This document shows positions 49,980-61,831 of a DNA stretch of 64,000 nt, piece after piece (positions within the stretch are counted from its first letter, which is position 1; the number at the start of each line of letters is the position of its first letter). The notes beneath the pieces are model-generated. The model saw nothing but the letters and a program-made list of their open reading frames with translations. It made no database searches and was not told the DNA's origin. A program made the position numbers and the translations under genes. This stretch comes from Phoebastria nigripes. Lineage: Eukaryota; Chordata; Aves; Procellariiformes; Diomedeidae. Location: NCBI GenBank assembly GCA_035582835.1, contig JAYKAV010002919.1, forward strand, positions 62,001 to 126,000. Reading direction: 5' to 3'.

Positions 49980-50450
49980 TAATTTAAGAATCATCCAGTT
50001 TCTAATTAAACAGCCATAGGCAGCTGGCTGGATGCATTTTAATCAGTTTCAATAACCTATTGATTGTATACTGAAGCTTAAAAATTAAAAGTAAAAAGAT
50101 GACCAGGGAATTGTCCCATCTCAGAACAACAGTAGAACCCTCTGTAAATAACTCCTCTTTTAACCATCAGCTAAATGAACACTTCAGTACTGCAGTACAA
50201 AGTCTTCTGCAAAATTACTTTAACTAACAAGCAGAAATTTATCAGCTTCAGCCAAAATCAATGCTGAAATCAATTTGAACACTGGTTGTGTCTAAAGGGG
50301 CTCATTGGCAATTTAGGGAAATTACACCATGTAAATGCCTGTGCTTTAATTGAACAGTTTCATCAACTAGGCTGTGATTGCTGTCCATTCATTTATTTAC
50401 TTTCACTGCAGCTACCATTCTGCAAAGGAATGGTTTTTGTCAGACTTGAA
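49980..50450. promoter_or_regulatory. Candidate intronic conserved noncoding element
   Basis: Contains TTTCTAATTAAACAG, CATTTTAATCAG, CTATTGATTG and CTTTAATTGAACAG motifs in sequence without recognisable repeats. Weakest of the blocks listed; texture-based only. Confidence 0.15.
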
Positions 50451-53400
50451 GGAGGTACTTTATCTTCATATGAGGCAGGCAAGTGATAGCCAGGGTCAAA
50501 AGAAACAAGTGAACAGCAATCACTGGTCAGTCTTGTTTAAACTGCAATGATAATATGCAGAAATGTGGTGGGGTATTTCTAACTTAGTCCAGCTATTATT
50601 GTTCCAGTGCTTTTCAGCGTGACTAAAAATAAAACAAAACAAGAGAAACAGAAAATGAATGTAGTCTGGGAAAGGAAATAAAGGAAAACGCCTCCACAAT
50701 TGCAACACAAGAATGCAGGGAGATGCGATTTTCAGACTTCACATGGCCACAGATTTGTTTTAACGCCAAATAAAACATTGAACCTGCCTGTACTTTTTTC
50801 AGAGCTGCATCAAGCACCAGGCTGGGACAAGCAACGTGTGTAAAACGTAGTGAGAACCTCCCCTGGAAAGTACAACACAAATGAAGCTGTGCGGGTTGGC
50901 TGGCAGTGCTCTGGGCTGGGAACCTGCAGAGATGGGCTCGGTTCCTGCTTCCGTCGCTGCTTCGCTACCTTGGGAAAATCATTTCCTTCTCCGTCTCCGT
51001 TTACCCTCTGCCATGTGCAGCAGATGACACTAGCCTCCTTTGCAAAAGGGCCAAAATAATCTGTGAATGAAAGTATTTTAAAGAGGGGCAAATTATTGTT
51101 ATTGTATTGCATATGCATACAGAAAAACAGAAATGAACAAACAGAGGAGAGCAACAGCTCTGCTTGGATTTAGACTAGCTTCCCACAACATTTGAGGTGC
51201 ATGATAGTTACCGCTTTTGAAGAACAAACTGGGACTGTAGAGACCCTCTTGAGGGAGCTCCTTCATGACAGCACCAGTGTCCTGCATTAGAAGCCACGGG
51301 ACAAGCCACAAGGGAGCAAACCTTGCTGAGCCAAAGCTCCTCAAGGCAATGATAAACTCCAGCTATTCCATTACCATTCCAGCAAACGGAGCAAAATCAC
51401 CTCCACCTCCCTTACTCTCAAACACAGCTAATCNCCACCAGCTTCATCACTCCAGAACTGACAATGCTTTTCCCTGCTAATGTTAGAGATCTGCAATACA
51501 CTCGCAAGGCACAGTTTGCAGGCTGTCTTGCAAGAGATAGCAACTTTCCAGCTGTCTTGCCATGCGCTATGTTTAATGTGCTAATGGGGCACCCCAAGGT
51601 TGGTTGAGATAGAGAATAAAGAAACGGGCATATGCTGGAATGTACAACTCAACCGAACAGCAAAATTGCTCAAGTAAATTGCTCAAACAAATTAAGCTTC
51701 CGCATTTATCCGTATTTTCCCTAGCTATACAATTCTTCTGGGCGGTACATCATCAACAGCCACTTCTCTCCCAATTACTCAACTTAAAGGGAAGCCGTCT
51801 GGTTTAACAGCATTTTGCTGAGATGATAACCGATTCTCCCTTTTCTTCCCTCTCTCCCAGATACTAGGTAACTTCACAAATTAATTACGGCATCATTGGG
51901 ACTTTATGTTTATTTCAGTATACAAGGCGTTACAGCTTGCTGCTGCTGAAGACTCCCCTAACAGAATCCAAAGATTTACAAACCATACACAACACACATT
52001 TTAAAAAAATCCCAGGCACACAAAAGGCTCTACCATCCCCTAGAGTTCCTTGAACATCTCACTTCTCATTAGCTACAATTGCAAAGCAAAAACTAGAAAA
52101 CATGAAATAAGAGAAAAATATTCTTTTTGCTTGTATGTAAACAAAGGAAATAGTGATACTTCAGATACGCCATGTGAGAGAGACTTCACAAGGTAATTAT
52201 TTGCCACAGATAAATACCTCTCCTTCGTAATCCTTAGGTTCAAAATATACACAACTAAGGATTTTCGGTCTAAATAATTTAATGTAGCTACTCCTGAGAC
52301 TGGCTGGCCAAGTGTATACATCACACTACAAACCAAAATGCTAACCTCCTTTCACTGAAGTAAAAAGGAGCAATCTTATCAAAACAGTCTCTCGGAGCTC
52401 TGCAGCCTACGATGGAGCCAAAAGATGCAGCACAGAAGCACATACTTTAAATGTCTTTTGGACTTACCAGTGAATGATTTTTTCCAAAAAAGCAATTTAA
52501 GTAAATACAATAGATGCACTGGTATATAAATGTTTTCTTCTGCTGTGAATCAGCCCGAACTGTACATTCTCCATCCTACCAGATTCTATAAAACAGTTGA
52601 TAAAAAATTAGAAAGTCTGTTGCAGAGCTGGAAGGTCGTGTATCTACCAGTGTAACAGTCTTAGGGCCCTCTTGTCAGAAAAGGTGCAAATCTCCACAAA
52701 ATAATGGCAGCTGAGAGTTTCCAAAAATTCACAGAATTGGACTTAACAATACTCTACGGAAAGTGGAAATCCCAGTTAATGATGTAAACTACCTACAACG
52801 ACTGGCAAACAGAAGAGAAAGACGCTAGGGTGCTTTCAGTCTTTGTTACAGCAGATTTCATCACTTTCTTGACAAGCTTTACTCAAGACAGGGTTCACGC
52901 TGCCCACTATGCACCAGTGGAATAATCCCTGCTTTCTGATGTTTGTATATTCAAAGATACTTTTTGAATAAACAGTTTGGGATTATTTATATGTTCTCAC
53001 GTATTTTTGAAAATACAAGCAATCAGAAAGCAAGAATGATTAACTGGTTTTGCCCTATCTAACTCTATAATTGTTATCATTCCTTAATTAAGAAAGTAGT
53101 GTATCAAAAAGTAGCGGAAAAATAGGAAGTCAAACAACTATAAAATCCCTTCTTTTTAGAACAGGAAAAACATTTAGATTCAGCAAGTTCTCACTAGAAA
53201 TATTGCTATAAAGTATTGATTTTTTACCAGACTCAATTGACTGAAAAGTTGTTTGTATAGCAATATTGGCCAAGCCAATATACTGGAACAATTTTGCTAC
53301 ACACAGTAATCAAGTGTATTTCTAAAGTATAATTATACTGTCATAAAAATAAAGCTAAGATACCTCTTCTCCAAGCAATAAAACAGTTGCAGCTGTAAAG

Positions 53401-56400
53401 AACCCAAATAAATGAAATACATTTTCTAACTAAACATAGCGTCTTCCAAAGAGAACAAAAACACCTCCTCTCTCCCCCCTTAAGCCAAGGTTAGCATGAA
53501 AAGTGATCAATACTTCAATCTCAATAAACTATTTCAATAGTAGTTAATTCACGTGGAAAGAGGGGCTGAAAATTTTTGCTCAGCGACCTGCGACATGCTA
53601 TCTTGTTTGTTGAATGCTGATAATATATCATTGCCATAATGGATATGACTTAGTATAAAGAGCTAGAAAGAAAGAAAAAAAGATACCACACAGACATGCT
53701 CGTTCTTTAGATTCAGATCAATACTACACACAGCCTCTTCTGAAACAAACCCACAGCATGGAATGCTGGAAGAGGAAAACAGCCAAACGTTTGCAATTAA
53801 TTTTATTTGACAAATGGTCATTGATTTACTGGAATAAAATATATGTGGGCTGCTATCCATGACTAGTGCAATCCAGCTACCTGTAAGTATTCCATTTTGC
53901 AATTTCTTATTGGCTTGTGTAGCACAGATGCTCCTTTGGCGAGGGAGAACAAGGCTCCCCTTTACGAAGGGGTGATTGTTCCAAGGTAGGAAGTTCTGTG
54001 TGCTTTGTCCAAAGCACATCACCACGGCACGGTAACTGCCAACTCCCTGCAACAATGCCAACCAGCAGCTCTCCAGGGATGAAAGAATGAATTGGTACAA
54101 CTCTTCAATCCAACGCACCAAGAAGCAAATTTGGGAAGATCTGAGAGGAACGCATAGCTTAGAAGCCAGTTTGGGAGAAAACCGTATTTCATATTTATAT
54201 TCTGCTATTGTTTGCATTGCAAAGAAAGTCAAACTTCAGGAATGTGTAGAACATCCACACGTGAAAACGGTGCACACTCCCTGGAGCACTGCAGAATGAC
54301 ACTTGTGCTAGAGAAAATACTGTGAAGCCACTGCCACTGCTAATTTAAAATATGAACACAATAAAAAGGAAAAAGAAAGGTAGAAATATTTCCCTGATAC
54401 CGAAGAGAACTCATCTTTTTACAGGTAAAATTTTTTACGTTACCAAACTGCAGGCAAATGCAACATTCGACCACTTAAAGCAGCAGATCACACCATCAGC
54501 CCACACAATGCAGCAAATCAACACAGAAGAAGTGGCAGAAGTATTATGCATTCCCTCCTGTGCTATTATCCTCTGCGCCTCCTTCATCACTCCTGCAGAC
54601 TCTTACTAACGCAGCAGTCATCACAAGAGAAAAACATTTTTGTAAAAATATTAAACAAAAAGTAGGCACTTAACCATACTACCCTTCAGAAATACAAAAA
54701 GAAGTCAAAAGGTGCAAGTTTGGCTTTACATAGCAGTTTATCCAAAGTTCCCATATGAATTTTATGAAATGTGAAATACATACTATGCATGTGGCAATAT
54801 TATAGAAGAACAAGACATTTTTGTACCGCCTTCCGCGTCTAAAAGCACTGTCTCATTGTACGGACCGTGCACACACAGCAGATGTGGAATAGAGCTGTTC
54901 CTTGTGAGTAGGGCAGACGCAAGTTGACAAACAGACATTAAGTTCAGCAGATCCTCAGTGCAACAAGATTAGCAAAGCACACATTCACTTGCCTTGGTTT
55001 ACATTCCTTAGCCTTTGGCCACTGGCCGCTATAAGACACAGGATGAAGGGGAGAGACTTTTGGTATGACCTGGGATGGCCATTCTTAGGCAGCTCAAGAT
55101 TTTGCATTGCTAGCTCCTTATTTCAGCTACTTCTCTAAAGAAAATGACCCCAAATTGGGTAACAATGACACAGGGGGGTTCCCTTACTTTGGGGGATATT
55201 CCTTTTCCCTAACTGTGGCTCAAATGCCTTCCACAAGGATGAGAGCACGTGGCCCGCCTTTGCGATGCTTCTCCCACCTACATCCACTCCCAGAGCCTCC
55301 ATCAGTACACGGCGAAGGGAAGCACCCTTCTCTAAGTCAGAAAACACCAAGAAGTCATTAACTGAGCTGTAAAGTTCAACACTCTCTCTTCTCAAATCTT
55401 TCTTACTATAAAGTAAGAAAAGAACACTGTTTCTGCAAGTTTCTTGGTCTAGGAATATCTTTCTACAAGAGAATGTCAATGAGATTTCTGAACTACATTC
55501 CATCTACAAGGCTAACCCGATTTCTGAAGAGTCCATTCAAAGACTAGATTTGTCCCTTTAAGGTTTTGGAAGTCCATTTTCATTAAACCTTCTGCAAGGA
55601 GACCAAAGCTAGTCGTTGCAATGTTGGCAGCCAATTAGAAACTAAACTAAATGCACTGTAGCTTTTAAAACATTTTAAAAAAATTGTTAATATCAAAGTT
55701 AAAATGTCTAAAGGTATAAACAAAATCATAATGGGATGCTGGGTTACTGTATATGGTAAATAGCTCTCTGGAGGAAACCTTTATTACTCCCTCAGGGCTT
55801 TCTTACAAAGTATGGATTTCTTAATTCCTAGTGGAATATTTTTCATACACCACTGCAGACTATTAAGTACCAGATATTACATTATGTAGTTTAAACTTTG
55901 CACTATGCATGAGAAAGACTTTCCTGTCGAAAAAACTATATCTCTGCTATTATAATCTTTACAATATTAAAATTAATACTGGCTGCAGGGTATAAGCTTC
56001 ACTACCAAAATTTGGGGGAGTTTATCATTTAATATATTCATCAGTCTGTGTGGGAAGCTGCTCGTAAGGGAGGGAAGTCACTGCAACAGTGAAAGGGGTA
56101 TTTAGTAATTCTGAATTGCTAGAGAAAGGCAGAGCAATGGTGTCATCACATCCCACTGGTGTCATTCTCAGTACTGGGCTAGCAAAGGGCGTGGTGAGCC
56201 AGCAATAATAATGGCATTGCAAATACTGAAGGCAATTCATTATGCTTCAGGACATTTCAAGTTCCACTTGTGAACCATTAACTTGTTACCCAGGAGGGAT
56301 TCAAAGCTAAGTATTAAAAAGATAATAAAAATGCACCAGCCCTCACGGCACCCAAAAGCAGATACCTTGTAAATATGTAAAGAGAATTCTTAAAAAGTTT

Positions 56401-56547
56401 ATATTAAGAATTTCTTTTCTAATCTTTTCTGCATAGCAGCAATGGCCCACCTATGCAATATGTATACCACTACAAATATGAAGGGGAAAAAAAAAGATCG
56501 CTGTTAAATTTTATTTTCAAAAATTTTAAGTGAAATTCAACACTCAC

Positions 56548-56612
56548 TTGTAGACTGTGCCTCCATTGCCATGACCGAGGATGTCTCGATACCGTATGTC
56601 TTGTTCATTCAT
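56548..56612 (-). CDS. MAP2K5: MAP2K5 exon: glycine-rich ATP loop
   Basis: This 65-nt exon begins exactly at an ATG codon (MNEQDI) and continues RYRDILGHGNGGTVY. It ends two bases into a Lys codon that is completed in the next exon. It corresponds to human residues about 161-182 and is the start of the kinase domain; GHGNGG is the nucleotide-binding glycine loop. The donor is GTGAGT. The acceptor reads GTGGAG, that is, G instead of the usual C or T before the AG, behind a strong pyrimidine tract. The frame fixes this border, because the previous exon ends in frame on CAG. The Ile before LGHG is Thr in my memory of the human protein. The initial ATG is internal to the protein and is not the gene's start codon. 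Confidence 0.96.
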
Positions 56613-57438
56613 CTCCACAAGAAAGAAAGAAAAACAAAAGAGATGTCATGCTGTGGATGGAAATGTCAAGGAAAAGCAACTCTAGGCCATAAACAACAAG
56701 CAGTCTGGGTCATTTCAAGTTCAGCTGCAAGAACGAGAAGATCAATACAACATTTGCTGTCCAATTTATAAAAGACGATACCAAGGGACAAAGTGATGGA
56801 AAGTTTAATGACAATTTGTTTGCCTGGGTCATTTCATTAAAGTTTGATAAAAGGTGTCAAAATGGAATGATATAATATAGCTCAAGAGGGTCAGGTCACA
56901 GATACTGATAGGAAAAGGGTCTCCAGAACAGCACATAACCAAAGCCAAAGTTGGAGGTGAATGGAAACAATCCAACAGAAAACTGTCATCTTAAGTATGG
57001 CTAGAAAAGTTTATGATTTATTCTGGAATCAGCATAATTGATACTAATTGAGTGACAGTTCTGTCAGCAGGATTCCTTCGTAGTGCTTAATTCATATACC
57101 TTTTAACTAAAGCAAATATTCTGAAAAAAAAAAAAAAAAGTCTTGAATTGCTATCCAATAAAAATAATTTTCTTTGAAATACACAACTAATTGTTTGCCT
57201 CAATCTTTCCGCTCACTGGGACAACTACTCCAGATATGACGGTATCTTCAGATATTTGAGCAGAAGCCTGATACAAGCACTGTACATTGCAAATGCTGGA
57301 ATTTGGGATCTTTCTGATATGGATTTTATAAAAGCTTTATTATACATCACCTTGCTGGCTGAGCAATTCAAATGTAAAACTACAGTTCAACCTTCTCCTG
57401 TACAAATACAGTTATACTGATCATCCAGCTAAACCACC

Positions 57439-57444
<6 letters not shown>

Positions 57445-57510
<66 letters not shown>
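57445..57510 (+). repeat. Pure A66 homopolymer
   Basis: An uninterrupted run of 66 A on the plus strand (U66 in the MAP2K5 transcript). It is far longer than any other homopolymer in the window. No retrocopy body or flanking direct repeat is recognised on either side, and CR1 elements do not end in poly(A). The exact length in the assembly may be unreliable. Confidence 0.95.
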
Positions 57511-57513
<3 letters not shown>

Positions 57514-58725
57514 CTACAGACATTTTTGGAATGCACATGCATACTTGAAATTAAATATTTTAATGAGAGTAAATTCTGGGCTGCATGCATTTGCTATTCC
57601 AAAAACATCTCCTCCATTACCTGACCATTTTAAGTAATAAATGTCTGGGCAAATCCCATTTTTAAAAGATATTTTCCTAGAAATTTGTTACCAAATCATT
57701 AACTTGTTTCTATTAACTATTTATATTTGATGGGATACCAGGTTAAACATTCTACATGAGTTGGCATGGCTGCTTAAAGACTTTCTGTCATTTTTGTGTG
57801 TTAAAAGGCATCAAAACCCCCTTACTGATATGTCTGGTCTGCTATCACTGATGTGATTAGAGATCACATAAGCATATCTGAGATAGCTTCAAATTAGCTG
57901 TTTCAGGTACCACGAGCACCATGGTGAGAGCCACGCAGACCTCGCCATAAGCTAACTATCTGTATTTATCCAACTTCCGAAATGGCTTTTTAAAATTCAG
58001 TGAGGACATGTGCCCTTCAGTTACTAAGCCATGTTTAAGCATCCCCTTTCATATGATGTCAGTGAAGATAAGAGGAACTTTGCCCCTGGCTTCAACTGGA
58101 ACAAGTAAGGGATGGTAACAAGCTGAAATGCCCTAAAGAGTCAATATTCAGCATGTCTTACCAACAGAAAATGGAATATTTAATTGATTTAAAACAGTAT
58201 GTTTTAAGGACAGAAATTATGAACTCCAAAATCTGTGTTCTTTCCTTTCACTACCTGAATAAAAAGCATGCTTGTTTCTCACAGGAAATACTTTTCCTCT
58301 ATGCATTTTTTCCAGTGAGGTCAAAAATCTCTGAGTTCTGAGAAAATTCGGAATACTTCAAAGCAGAAGTCGACTCTACATTATTACTTATTTGTAGTTA
58401 AACCTGGGCCAGATATCTTAAGAGGGTATGGGAAATGGCCCGTTCAAGTGTCAAGGTTTATGATGAAAATGAAAATTTATTTTATTACTGAAAGCTATCT
58501 TGCTTATTGCATCAATCAGAAAATGCAAATAAAGAGGGGAAGAAAAGATACCTCATAAAGAACAATACTTCACGAATGGGTTTTAAAATATGTAAAGAAT
58601 CTATACTGGATCCCTTGCTCTAAGCATAATTTCTCTCAGACTGCAGTACTCATTAATTTAAAGCACATATTGTGCTTAAGGAGTTCTGGTCTCCTAAGCT
58701 GGAGGACTTTAATTCTCCAGTCTTT

Positions 58726-58767
58726 GAGGTAACAACAAACATCTCTGAGGTAACAACAAACATCTCT
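58726..58767. repeat. 21-bp perfect tandem duplication
   Basis: Two identical head-to-tail copies of a 21-bp unit starting GAGGTAACAACAAACATC. The lack of any difference between copies suggests a recent duplication or slippage. Confidence 0.95.
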
Positions 58768-58862
58768 TTCCTATATTCCCAGCAATGTTCTTATAAACAA
58801 AACTCTTAAAAGAAATCAAATGAATCCACAAAGCTATGAACATACTTGTATCTTTGCTTCTT

Positions 58863-58882
58863 GGGGGGGGGGGGGGGGGGGG
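58863..58882 (+). repeat. G20 homopolymer
   Basis: Twenty consecutive G on the plus strand, C20 in the MAP2K5 sense strand. Able in principle to form G-quadruplex DNA on the plus strand. Length may be imprecise. Confidence 0.95.
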
Positions 58883-60899
58883 AGCAGAAAAAAAGAATTT
58901 TTTTGTAGTTACACAAGTTATAAGCAACAAATTGAGCAGAACCAGAGACATAAAGCGTATTCTCTTTTCTCCTGCTTTTTGCTAACTGGTAAAAGGAGAG
59001 TATTTTCTTCACACCATTCCCTAAAAGCCAGCGATGTGATGCTGCACCACTCGCACCCGCTGCCAGCCCAGCACCATGTCTTGTCTCTAGGCACAAAGAG
59101 CAACCAGAAACCCAGGGTGAAATAGGAAGACTGGGGTGGAGCAAGGATCTGCCAGCAACCGATAGAGAGATAAAGTGTGATTTACTGGCTCAAATAAAGA
59201 TGCCAAAAACATGTGGTGATTTATTTATTTTACTGGGAAAACTGGGTTCTCAATCATAAAATGATAACATAATAACAATGAACTCGACAGTATGGACTGG
59301 AATATTAAACCTGCAAAACCAAGTTTGATTGGATGCCAATATTAACAGAATTAATGAAAAAGCAAAACAGACTTCAATTACGGATCAGCAAACAAAACAT
59401 CCCTTGCTTATACCTGCTGTTTTTGAAAGAAATCAGTGTCTNTCTCTCGTAAATCATTAAAAACAAAATGCTCAATTAATCCTTATTTTATACGTAGAGG
59501 CCTGACAGAGGCAAAGTCCTATAGCCATACCTTTGCTTTACGAATCGAAGCAATAATGGTTTCAGAAAGCAGTCACACTCTATGAGCAGACAATTGAAGA
59601 GATTTAGTAAATCCCACTTTATAGAGCAGAGACTAATCGGAAAACACAAGCCAGTCAAATGTTTCTTATGAACTGTTGACACTATATCAATGCTGAATCA
59701 ATTGGTGGCATTTACTCTGAGTGACAGAAAAGAAATAAATATTTATATCACATCACCTATATCAATGAACCTAGGCAGAAAGCTATTTCTAACCTGTCAA
59801 TATTTGATTATCTTGAAGAATCATGTCCCCTTCTTTTAATGATTAATATGAATTCCTTATTAAACCTAAATGGAAACTACTAGAGGAATATCATTATGAA
59901 TGCCTGAAAGCATAAACTGCCAAAAAATAATAAAAAATAATAACCCAACCCATATTTAAGTAATGATAAGTGTGACTTAATCCCCCAAAAGGAGGAAAAG
60001 TTAAAGTTACAACTAGAAACCTATTTCCAGTTACGGATCTGTGACCAAATTTTGCAGAACACAATGCAGCATAACAAAAAGCATTTTCTCTCGCCGGAAA
60101 GCAGTATAACTCCTATCAGAGCAGTGTGACTAAAAGGTAATATTAAAACTTATTTTTTATTTTCTTTTCTTTTAATGGGTTTAAGTAACATTTTTTAATA
60201 TCATAATAAGAGTTTTGGTTCCTTTATATCTTTCTAAAATTCTACTACGCAGGAAAGAAATCTGTAACAATCTATCGCAGGGCACACAAAATACTCATTT
60301 CTATTACTTAGAACAAATAAAATGCCAAATACAGCTTATGGACTCAATCACAAAAAGATGGCTTTTACTCACATTCTACTTTAAAAAAAAAAATTTGTAA
60401 TATTGGAGTAATTATCAAATTCATTTTAAAAGTTCAGAAGCATGCTGCTCCTTTATTATTATAAAGATTACTTACGTAATTTTAAGTTATCCAGAGAAAT
60501 ATGTTGTTTAGCTACAATTTTGAAACATCAACAAATCTACCTGGTAGGAATCTGTGAATGTTAAACTATGTCTGCACGTAAGGAATGCAGACAAGCTTAA
60601 AAATACATTTCCAAGCTGTATTCAAAGGATTCAGTGCCAAATAGGCAAGGCTGCAATACTGGGCTGTTTGACTCACATTTTAGAGGGGCACTCTCATCTA
60701 TTAGACCACAATGTTACAGGTGATACTGAAGGACAAGCATGAAGACCTGCCTTTATCTTCTTGACACGCTCAACTACAACTACTTGATTCATGAAATGCC
60801 AATGAGGCTTGGAGAGGTCATTGTGTGAAGGCACTGAATACGCATCTGAGATAATTAAGATTTCAGCCTTCGAAACATGGAGGGGAAGTGAACAGCAGT

Positions 60900-61180
60900 T
60901 AAGAAAATCAATAAGAGTCTTTTATTTGCAGTGACACAGATGTCTCAGTCAATAGAGCCTAATAGGCAAGCTTGATCGCAATGGACAGGTGCCTGCCTCC
61001 AAGGCTATCAAAGGGCTTTCACTATGACAAACATTAAAACATATTTATGTTGCTGCTGAAGAATCCGGGATTCTTTTAAGGTAGTTTAATTTAACGGTGT
61101 ATATTTAATGTCATTACGCTACTGCGAGCCTGCCCATATGTTCAGCTCAAAATCTTTTCAGTAAGAAAAGATTGCTCCGT
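60900..61180. promoter_or_regulatory. Candidate intronic conserved noncoding element
   Basis: A repeat-free block with E-box (ACAGGTGCC, CACAGATGTC), TGACA and AATCCGGGATT motifs and two short dyads (61059-61075 and 61151-61173). Texture-based call only. Confidence 0.2.
61059..61075. repeat. 17-bp palindrome with one central base
   Basis: AAGAATCC and GGATTCTT flank a single G. It lies inside a block that looks like conserved noncoding DNA (60900-61180). Confidence 0.7.
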
Positions 61181-61782
61181 TTGTCCAGGACATCCACTTG
61201 TCCATCAATTGTTACATTAAACCTTCCACTTCTGGGTGCCAGAATCTGAATGCTTGGAGCAGGAAGAGAACGTAACAAGACAGCTTTCTACAACTTCAGC
61301 TTTTTTTTGTTTTAGTTTGTTTTGGTTTTTTTAAGAAGCTACAACATAAGGTGATTCCAAATATTACAGAGCAGTTCCTTGCAAGAACCTGCTAAATATT
61401 AAAGTATCTACTGCCCTAAAAAATACGAAGGTCATTCTAACTGAGCAGTTGACTTAGTTATTCAAAATTGATTAACTTTCTTCCCTGAAATTGTGGCAGC
61501 AGTGCAACATGTGTGAGGTACTTCAATCTATCTGGAGCTAAATCTGATTAGCACATTTTGAGAAATGGGAAGCAAATTGCTATGCCAATCAAAGTAAATC
61601 GGGACACATAACTCATTCATATCATGAAGGTTTTCATGGTCCCTCCAGTTCTGTATTAAAAGAACACATTGCAACTAAATGAGCAGTAAGCATCTCTCCA
61701 CCTATTTGTGGTATGCCAATCACTGCAGTATTAGGCAGTAACGAGATGTGCGTGTAGCCAAGACTCAATTCAGTGCACCTAC

Positions 61783-61831
61783 CTGGCCATTTGCAAGTAT
61801 TTTCTTCAGCTCTGCAGAAGACTTTTTTAAG
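61783..61831 (-). CDS. MAP2K5: MAP2K5 exon: linker between PB1 and kinase domain
   Basis: This 49-nt exon reads LKKSSAELKKILANGQ after one base that completes a codon begun in the previous exon (phase 2 entry). It ends in frame on a CAG codon. The acceptor is a T-rich tract ending TTTTTTCAG and the donor is GTAGGT. It corresponds to about residues 144-160 of human MEK5, the basic, lysine-rich tail of the linker between the N-terminal PB1 domain (which binds MEKK2/3 and ERK5) and the kinase core. It has no catalytic residues. The identification rests on exact continuity with the next exon and a close match to the remembered human sequence. This is the most 5' exon I could find; the upstream exon is beyond 64000 or not recognisable. 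Confidence 0.93.

Larger units (their letters stand above)
41138..56547 (-). other. MAP2K5: MAP2K5 intron, 15410 bp (largest complete intron)
   Basis: This intron lies between the glycine-loop and ATP-lysine exons. It contains a CR1 fragment (47131-47365), a C14T6 tract (47931-47950), an enhancer-like block with a CTCF-type motif (about 42470-42760) and a second AT-rich homeobox-motif block near 49980-50450. Four single N bases occur at 49535-51434. A 189-codon open frame on the minus strand (53663-54232) has no recognisable domain and is taken as chance. Short AT-rich stretches fill the rest. Confidence 0.9.
56613..61782 (-). other. MAP2K5: MAP2K5 intron, 5170 bp
   Basis: This intron lies between the linker and glycine-loop exons. 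It holds a pure A66 tract (57445-57510), a G20 tract (58863-58882), a 21-bp perfect tandem duplication (58726-58767) and a block at about 60900-61180 that looks like conserved noncoding DNA. A 17-bp palindrome with a single central base lies inside that block (61059-61075). No ORF with recognisable protein similarity is seen on either strand. Confidence 0.9.

Noticed and set aside
53663..54232. 189-codon open frame on the minus strand
   Set aside because: Low-complexity ends, no recognisable family, mid-intron position and no phase relation to MAP2K5 exons.
57900..57930. RE1/NRSF-like string near TTTCAGGTACCACGAGC
   Set aside because: Only part of the first half-site fits; the second half-site is not matched.
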